From Maccoyibacter intestinihominis (GTDB taxonomy: Bacteria; Bacillota; Clostridia; Lachnospirales; Lachnospiraceae), in NCBI RefSeq assembly GCF_040096355.1, contig NZ_JBBMEX010000010.1, positions 40,919-104,918 of the forward strand: a DNA stretch of 64,000 nt. Direction: 5' to 3'. Below, in pieces: positions 59,589-64,000 of the stretch (position 1 is its first letter; every line of letters starts with the position of its first letter). A model generated the notes under the pieces. That model saw only the letters and a list, made by a program, of their open reading frames with translations. It made no database searches and had not been told where the DNA came from. The translations under genes and the position numbers were made by a program.

Positions 59589-60920
59589 TTATTGATATGT
59601 CTGTTTTACCCGTTCGAGTAAATATTCTTTTTTGTTTTTATCCGGTTCTTCTAAGACTTCTTCTAATAGTTTCTGTAAGATCTGACCGATTTTTTTTCCC
59701 GGTTTGATCCCTAACTCCATCAGATCCCTGCCGTTGACAGCAAGTTTCTTTAAACTCAGACAATCCTTTTGCTCTATGATCTCTTCATAGAGCTTCTGAT
59801 AACTCTGAATATATGCTAACTTTTCTTCTCTGCGGTAGCCGCTCTGTGATAATACATCCGCACGTTTTAATGCGAACAGATCCGGATATCGTTCTTCACC
59901 TACACGGTATATAGCTTTTCGTATCCCTGCCGGTGTCAGGTTCGGATTGTCGTCATGCCATTCCACCAGTCCGCAGACTTTTTGCATCGTATCCACATCA
60001 AATTTTAACCTTCGGAAAATGCGATGTGCCATCTTTGCACCTTCTTTCGGATGTCCGTAAAAATGATCGACTCCTGTCTCATCCGTTGTCTTGCATACCG
60101 GCTTTGCAATATCGTGAAACAGCGCCGCCAGACGCAGGACTTTTTGATTCTCTACCTGCTGTACCACATGGATCGTATGCTCTCCCACCGTATAACAGTG
60201 ATGCGGATTGTTCTGCTCTGTCTGCATCAATACGGAAAACTCCGGCAGTATCACATCGGAGATCCCGCTTGTATAGACTTCCCGGATCAGTTCCGGATGA
60301 TCTGAAGTCAGCAGTTTGACCAGTTCTGTCTGTATCCTCTCTGCACTGATCTTTTCAATCGTCTGTGCCAGTTCCCGGATCGCCGCAAAGGTCTGTTCTT
60401 CCACTTCAAAACCAAGCTGTGCCGCAAACCGCAATGCCCGAAGCATCCGCAATGCATCCTCCGTAAAACGCTCTTTTGGATTTCCCACGCAGCGGATCAC
60501 TTTTTTTTGCAGATCACCCATTCCGTCAAAGGCATCCACCAGCCCACGGCTCTCATTGTACGCCATGGCATTAATCGTAAAATCCCGGCGTTTTAAATCC
60601 TCTAATAAATTCACCGTATAAGTAACTTCTTTCGGATGACGGGCATCTTCATATTCGCCGTCGATCCGATAAGTCGTTACTTCAAAGCCTTCATGCTCTA
60701 ACATGACCGTTACGGTTCCATGTTGGATTCCGGTATCGATCGTATGTGAAAACAGCCGTTTTACATCCTGCGGCTTTGCCGAAGTGGTAATATCCCAGTC
60801 CTGCGGCGTTCTTCCAAGGACACTGTCCCGGATACAGCCGCCAACCGCAAATGCTTCATAGCCTGCCGCTTCAAGCGTCTTTATGATGTTGTCTACTTTA
60901 ACGGGAAGCTGTATCCTCAT
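59589..60920 (-). CDS. cca: CCA tRNA nucleotidyltransferase (class II polymerase) with HD domain
   Basis: This enzyme builds or repairs the 3' CCA of tRNAs. The nucleotidyltransferase signature is AVGGCIRDSVLGRTPQDWDI (about 21-40, with the catalytic aspartate pair). A tRNA-binding segment RRDFTINAMAYN follows near 110, and an HD-phosphohydrolase domain with LAALFHDIAKP and HGHPKEGAKMAH-type residues lies in the middle (about 258-300). The 443-residue length is normal for clostridia. Since the tRNA genes here lack encoded CCA, the enzyme is needed for their maturation. Confidence 0.93.
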   Translation of the reverse strand: MRIQLPVKVDNIIKTLEAAGYEAFAVGGCIRDSVLGRTPQDWDITTSAKPQDVKRLFSHTIDTGIQHGTVTVMLEHEGFEVTTYRIDGEYEDARHPKEVTYTVNLLEDLKRRDFTINAMAYNESRGLVDAFDGMGDLQKKVIRCVGNPKERFTEDALRMLRALRFAAQLGFEVEEQTFAAIRELAQTIEKISAERIQTELVKLLTSDHPELIREVYTSGISDVILPEFSVLMQTEQNNPHHCYTVGEHTIHVVQQVENQKVLRLAALFHDIAKPVCKTTDETGVDHFYGHPKEGAKMAHRIFRRLKFDVDTMQKVCGLVEWHDDNPNLTPAGIRKAIYRVGEERYPDLFALKRADVLSQSGYRREEKLAYIQSYQKLYEEIIEQKDCLSLKKLAVNGRDLMELGIKPGKKIGQILQKLLEEVLEEPDKNKKEYLLERVKQTYQ

Positions 60921-60966
60921 ACGATTCCTTTCTATTACATTGCGTCATTGCATAGCATTACAAATT

Positions 60967-62409
60967 TTAATATGCTTTTCCCCAGTATACCAGTTTGTGT
61001 GCCGGTTTTCCACAGCAGACACAGGTATCTGCGATATGCTCCTGATCTTCAAACGGCATACAACGGGAAGTTGCTGTTGTCTCTTCTTTGATCTTGTCCT
61101 CACATGCCTGATCGCCGCACCACATTCCGCGGATAAATCCCGGTTTATTTTCTACGGCTCTCTTAAATTCTGCATAGTCATGTGCATCGGAAATGTGGGA
61201 ATCACGATGTGCTTTCGCACGTTCAAACATTTCTCTTTGGATCGTTTCTAATAATTCTTTTACAGTCTGTGCCACATCCTCAATCGCACACTCTGTCTTT
61301 TCTCTGGTGTCACGACGTACCAGTACACATTTTCCTGCCTCGATGTCTTTTGGTCCTAACTCTACACGAACCGGGATTCCACGCATTTCCTGTTCGGAGA
61401 ATTTCCATCCCGGACTCTTGTCACTGTCATCTAATCCGGCTGCGATTCCTGCCTGCACTAAGCCTTCTTTTACTTCCTGTGCTTTTTCTAAAACACCCTC
61501 TTTGTGCTGCTGGATCGGAATTACCATGGTCTGTACCGGTGCAATTCTAGGTGGAAGCACCAGACCTGAGTCATCTCCATGTACCATGATGATCGCACCG
61601 ATCAGACGGGTGGTCATTCCCCAGGATGTCTGATGTACATACTGTAATTTATTATTCTTATCGGTATACTGGATTCCAAATGCTTTTGCAAATCCATCGC
61701 CAAAGTTATGGCTGGTACCGGACTGCAGTGCTTTTCCGTCATGCATCAATGCTTCGATCGTATACGTTGCCTCTGCTCCTGCAAATTTTTCTTTTTCTGT
61801 CTTTCTACCACGGATGACCGGCATCGCTAAGACTTCCTCACAGAAATCCGCATAGACATTTAACATCTGAACGGTTCTCTCTTCTGCCTCTTCTGCTGTT
61901 GCATGTGCCGTATGGCCTTCCTGCCATAAAAATTCTCTGGAACGTAAAAACGGTCTTGTCTCTTTTTCCCATCTTACCACGGAACACCACTGGTTATACA
62001 GTTTTGGCAGGTCACGGTAGGACTGGATGTCGTCTTTATAGAAATCACAGAACAGGGTCTCGGAAGTCGGTCTGACACAGAGTCTTTCCTGTAACTCGCT
62101 CAATCCTCCATGTGTTACCCATGCAACTTCCGGTGCAAAGCCCTCTACATGGTCTTTTTCTTTCTGGAGCAGGCTCTCCGGTATGAACATTGGCATGTAG
62201 ACATTTTCCACACCTGTTTCTTTGAATCTGCGGTCTAACTCTTTCTGGATATTTTCCCAGATCGCATAGCCTGCCGGTTTGATGATCATACATCCTTTTA
62301 CGGATGAATAGGCGATCAGTTCTGCCTTTTTTACTACATCGGTATACCACTGTGCGAAGTCAGTGTCCATGGATGTGATCGCTTCTACTAATTTCTTATC
62401 CTTTGCCAT
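60967..62409 (-). CDS. proS: Prolyl-tRNA synthetase (short archaeal/eukaryotic-like type)
   Basis: This class II aminoacyl-tRNA synthetase charges tRNA-Pro. At 480 residues it lacks the long insertion domain of the bacterial ProRS. It has the short eukaryote/archaeal-like form with a C-terminal zinc-binding domain (CGDQACEDK...CVCCGKPAH). Motif 2 region (RWEKETRPFLRSREFLWQEGHTAH, about 142-165) and motif 3 (MTTRLIGAIIMVHGDDSGLVLPP, about 266-288) are evident. A T-box leader precedes it (62436-62660), so it is induced when uncharged tRNA-Pro accumulates. The ATG at 62409 follows AAGGAGAAAG. Confidence 0.95.
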   Translation of the reverse strand: MAKDKKLVEAITSMDTDFAQWYTDVVKKAELIAYSSVKGCMIIKPAGYAIWENIQKELDRRFKETGVENVYMPMFIPESLLQKEKDHVEGFAPEVAWVTHGGLSELQERLCVRPTSETLFCDFYKDDIQSYRDLPKLYNQWCSVVRWEKETRPFLRSREFLWQEGHTAHATAEEAEERTVQMLNVYADFCEEVLAMPVIRGRKTEKEKFAGAEATYTIEALMHDGKALQSGTSHNFGDGFAKAFGIQYTDKNNKLQYVHQTSWGMTTRLIGAIIMVHGDDSGLVLPPRIAPVQTMVIPIQQHKEGVLEKAQEVKEGLVQAGIAAGLDDSDKSPGWKFSEQEMRGIPVRVELGPKDIEAGKCVLVRRDTREKTECAIEDVAQTVKELLETIQREMFERAKAHRDSHISDAHDYAEFKRAVENKPGFIRGMWCGDQACEDKIKEETTATSRCMPFEDQEHIADTCVCCGKPAHKLVYWGKAY

Positions 62410-62435
62410 TTTCTTTCTCCTTACATTTCTAACTT

Positions 62436-62660
62436 AAAACGCCGGGAGCTTTCCTCCCTGCCTACAGGGACCGAAAAGCTTCCGGCGGTACCACCCAGTT
62501 TAACGCATTGCGTTCACTCTTTCACCGTTAACGCCGGTTCTACGCCAGACTTTCATCTGAATGCTCCAAGGCAGGTTCCGGGGATAAAAAAGTGAGATCT
62601 CTCAGCGTTTGATCTCTTCTCTGTAACTTCGCACGTCCGTACTAGTCCTTTTCCACGCAC
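62436..62660 (-). promoter_or_regulatory. T-box riboswitch of proS
   Basis: The conserved T-box bulge sequence GGGTGGTACCGC appears on the minus strand at about 62486-62496. Before it lies a long stem-I region with AGAGATC-type pairs (62575-62640). After it comes a terminator of GCCGGAAGCTTTT.. / ..GGAAAGCTCCCGGC followed by TTTT (62436-62487). An ACCUG string in the stem-I loop could hold a Pro CCU specifier codon, but I could not fix the specifier with confidence. Confidence 0.88.
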
Positions 62661-62666
62661 ATCCGT

Positions 62667-62696
62667 ATTTTACAACTCCCTTTTGGACTTTGTCAA
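62667..62696 (-). promoter_or_regulatory. Promoter of the proS T-box transcript
   Basis: TTGACA (62691-62696) and TAAAAT (62667-62672), with an 18-base spacer, just upstream of the T-box leader on the minus strand. Confidence 0.8.
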
Positions 62697-62716
62697 GGAT
62701 TCGGTTGTGAAAACTA

Positions 62717-62842
62717 TTATTTCACTAAATCATAATTACTATTCCAGTATTGGGCCGGAATAGAATCATGTGCTTTTAGATTGGTATCCAACCATATATC
62801 AGTGACGCTATCTATATCTGCTTTCTGTAATGCTCTGATCAT
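62717..62842 (-). pseudogene. GNAT acetyltransferase, N-terminal remnant
   Basis: A 41-codon frame encodes MIRALQKADIDSVTDIWLDT, continuing KAHDSIPAQYW, then stops at TAA. This is the N-terminal opening of a GNAT acetyltransferase (the R.L.. AD..SV..I. and HDFIP-like pattern), with the acetyl-CoA-binding half missing. It lies just after another, N-terminally truncated GNAT. It is most likely decayed. Confidence 0.65.
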
Positions 62843-62874
62843 AATAATTTTTTCTCCACAAATTGGAACTTGTA

Positions 62875-63237
62875 TTATTCAATCCATTGAATAAACGCTG
62901 TTTTATCTGTACTGTTATATCTCGCATTCCCATAAAAGTTCAATATTTCTTTTTTCTTTGAACCTGTAAGCAGCATCATTTTATAACAATTTGTGTTCTC
63001 TGCTATTTGTTTTGCGTAATTTAAGCACTCCGTTGCATATCCTTTTCCACGATAATCTGAATGTGTGACAACATTTTCAATAAACGCATATGGTCTTATG
63101 TTTCTTGTCAAATTAGGAATAATCACACAAACACAAGAAGAAACTATTTTTCCATCTAGTTTTTTGACAATTATATGATGGTTTTTATCTTGCATAATTG
63201 CCCGCCAAGTCATTTTTAAATGTTCTGTCATCTCCAT
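62875..63237 (-). pseudogene. GNAT acetyltransferase, probably N-terminally truncated
   Basis: This frame (121 residues from the ATG at 63237) contains the GNAT core: HHIIVKKLDGKIVSSCVCVI, RPYAFIENVVTHSDYRGKGYATECL (the acetyl-CoA R/Q-x-x-G-x-G/A motif RGKGYA near residue 65) and NCYKMMLLTGSKKKEILNFY. Family members normally have about 25-30 additional N-terminal residues. Here the frame is closed by a TAA 18 bases before the possible TTG start, and the ribosome binding site is weak. It adjoins fragments of other genes, so it may be nonfunctional. Confidence 0.6.
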
Positions 63238-63261
63238 AAATTCCAATTTACCAGTTGCTTT

Positions 63262-63525
63262 TTATAATTTCAATGACTCTACGTTCAATAAAAAATCATA
63301 TACATTCATGATTAAAATACCCTGATCATTATAAAAAGGTTTTGGTGTATTAGATGTAATTACAATCTTCTTAAATGAATCATTTATTTTCAAAAAAGGG
63401 CGGATTTCCTGTGCCATTTTTGCTTCCGTCTCCAGCATATATGCTGACTGGATATAATACTTTTTAGAACCCTTATTGCAAATAAAATCGACTTCCAGTT
63501 GCTTTTTTACCGGTTTTATAGTGGC
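63262..63525 (-). pseudogene. AAA-family/DUF4143 ATPase, C-terminal remnant
   Basis: An open frame on the minus strand encodes KKQLEVDFICNKGSKKYYIQ, then SAYMLETEAKMAQEIRPFLK, then MNVYDFLLNVESLKL before TAA. This pattern (VDFICNKG, RPFLKI.DSFKKIVIT) is the C-terminal nuclease-like domain of the AAA_14/DUF4143 family. The ATPase part is absent, and an in-frame TGA closes it on the upstream side near 63526. It is therefore a truncated gene, perhaps cut by the element whose remains follow. Confidence 0.7.
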
Positions 63526-63631
63526 TCAGTTGTCAAGACAAAAATCTGAGATTTTTATAATGAACTGATATGGTTGATAAGTTACAGAGAACATAGGGAA
63601 AGTAGTTGAACCTTCCCCAGTCCCATTTATG

Positions 63632-63718
63632 CTAAGCTACATATGGCAACAGCATTGCCGGATAGTAGCATTCAGCCGGTGTCTTATAATCAAGTGCAAA
63701 CTCATCATTTCTTCCATG
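63632..63718 (-). pseudogene. Integrase-type transposase, C-terminal relic
   Basis: A 28-codon frame ends with FALDYKTPAECYYPAMLLPY and then VA-stop. The ALDYKTPAE string resembles the C-terminus of IS3/IS481-type transposases. An in-frame TGA interrupts it immediately upstream. It is a decayed insertion sequence, not active. Confidence 0.5.
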
Positions 63719-63749
63719 TCAATACATCCCGGCATACTCATATCAGTTT

Positions 63750-64000
63750 CTATGCCAGCACATCAAATGTCGAAACTCCGCTTTCCGTCACTCCTATAGG
63801 AATTGAAGTACCTACCAATTCCACCATTTTTCCTGTCAGGTCATCTACATCTTTTCCATCAATTTTCAGATCATATTGCCGTTCTTCCTGCTCCTGTTTT
63901 TCGGCACGCTGTTTTTCCAGTCTTTCCTCTGTCTCTTTCTTTTCTGCTTTCCTTTTCTCGAGTCTTTCTTCAAGTTCTTTCCTTGCTTTTTCTGTTCCCG
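63750..64000 (-). CDS. C-terminal part of a Lys/Glu-rich coiled-coil protein (gene runs off the window)
   Basis: Only the last ~83 residues are present. A highly charged coiled-coil segment (KARKELEERLEKRKAEKKE) is followed by a short ordered end, DLKIDGKDVDDLTGKMVELV and GVTESGVSTFDVLA. The family is not recognised; it resembles the C-terminal end of clostridial proteins of unknown function. The start lies outside the window. Confidence 0.6.
   Translation of the reverse strand, partial: GTEKARKELEERLEKRKAEKKETEERLEKQRAEKQEQEERQYDLKIDGKDVDDLTGKMVELVGTSIPIGVTESGVSTFDVLA

Overview
The window looks like a chromosomal segment of a Lachnospiraceae-type clostridium (Firmicutes). The gene content and orders are clostridial: hprK-murB-rapZ-whiA, HU-rqcP-yabP-yabQ-divIC-spoIIE-tilS-hpt-ftsH, a T-box before proS, and CotS and YabP/YabQ sporulation proteins. 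Base composition is moderate, and starts have strong AGGAGG-type ribosome binding sites with some TTG and GTG starts. Most genes are on the minus strand.

Layout. 1-10400: a minus-strand block from ftsH through uvrC, hprK, an M18 aminopeptidase, murB, rapZ, whiA and a lipid kinase to a partial class II aldolase. 10600-16100: pyrG, a YvyF-like zinc-ribbon protein, glpP with an elaborate structured 5' region, a large structured palindromic element, and a cation/proton antiporter. 16100-24160: repair genes sbcCD and dinB, divergent around a LexA-like box, then mtnN-luxS (activated methyl cycle, AI-2) and a two-gene SUF-like minimal Fe-S assembly pair. 24200-31500: a TetR regulator upstream of a secreted cysteine-repeat protein, the trkA-trkH K+ uptake operon and a lipoprotein. 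31500-42100: two tRNA clusters (Phe-Gly-Gly and Tyr-Leu), oleate hydratase with an N-terminal membrane anchor, another TetR, an orphan solute-binding lipoprotein divergent from a LacI regulator, and an 1101-residue beta-helix surface protein. 42100-55300: a GH13 amylase with a candidate attenuated leader, a second ftsH, hpt, tilS, spoIIE, then an A+T-rich insertion, then divIC, yabQ, yabP, rqcP and HU. 55300-62700: phosphoglucomutase, a PEGA lipoprotein, CotS, cca, and proS with its T-box. 62700-64000: a graveyard of truncated genes and a transposase relic.

The most unusual content is the four-gene cassette between divIC and spoIIE. It encodes a WXG100 protein, a helical effector-like protein with a glycine-rich hydrophobic C-terminus, a DUF4176 protein and a polytopic membrane protein. 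I read it as a candidate type VII secretion toxin/immunity module. It is bordered by two strongly folded non-coding elements. The other notable signal is a folded element downstream of glpP, with two hairpins carrying the same AUGGAC loop and a third loop carrying the complementary UCCAU. A shorter relative lacking that interior lies at 27526-27605.

All calls come from reading the sequence and general family knowledge; no database searches or folding calculations were run.
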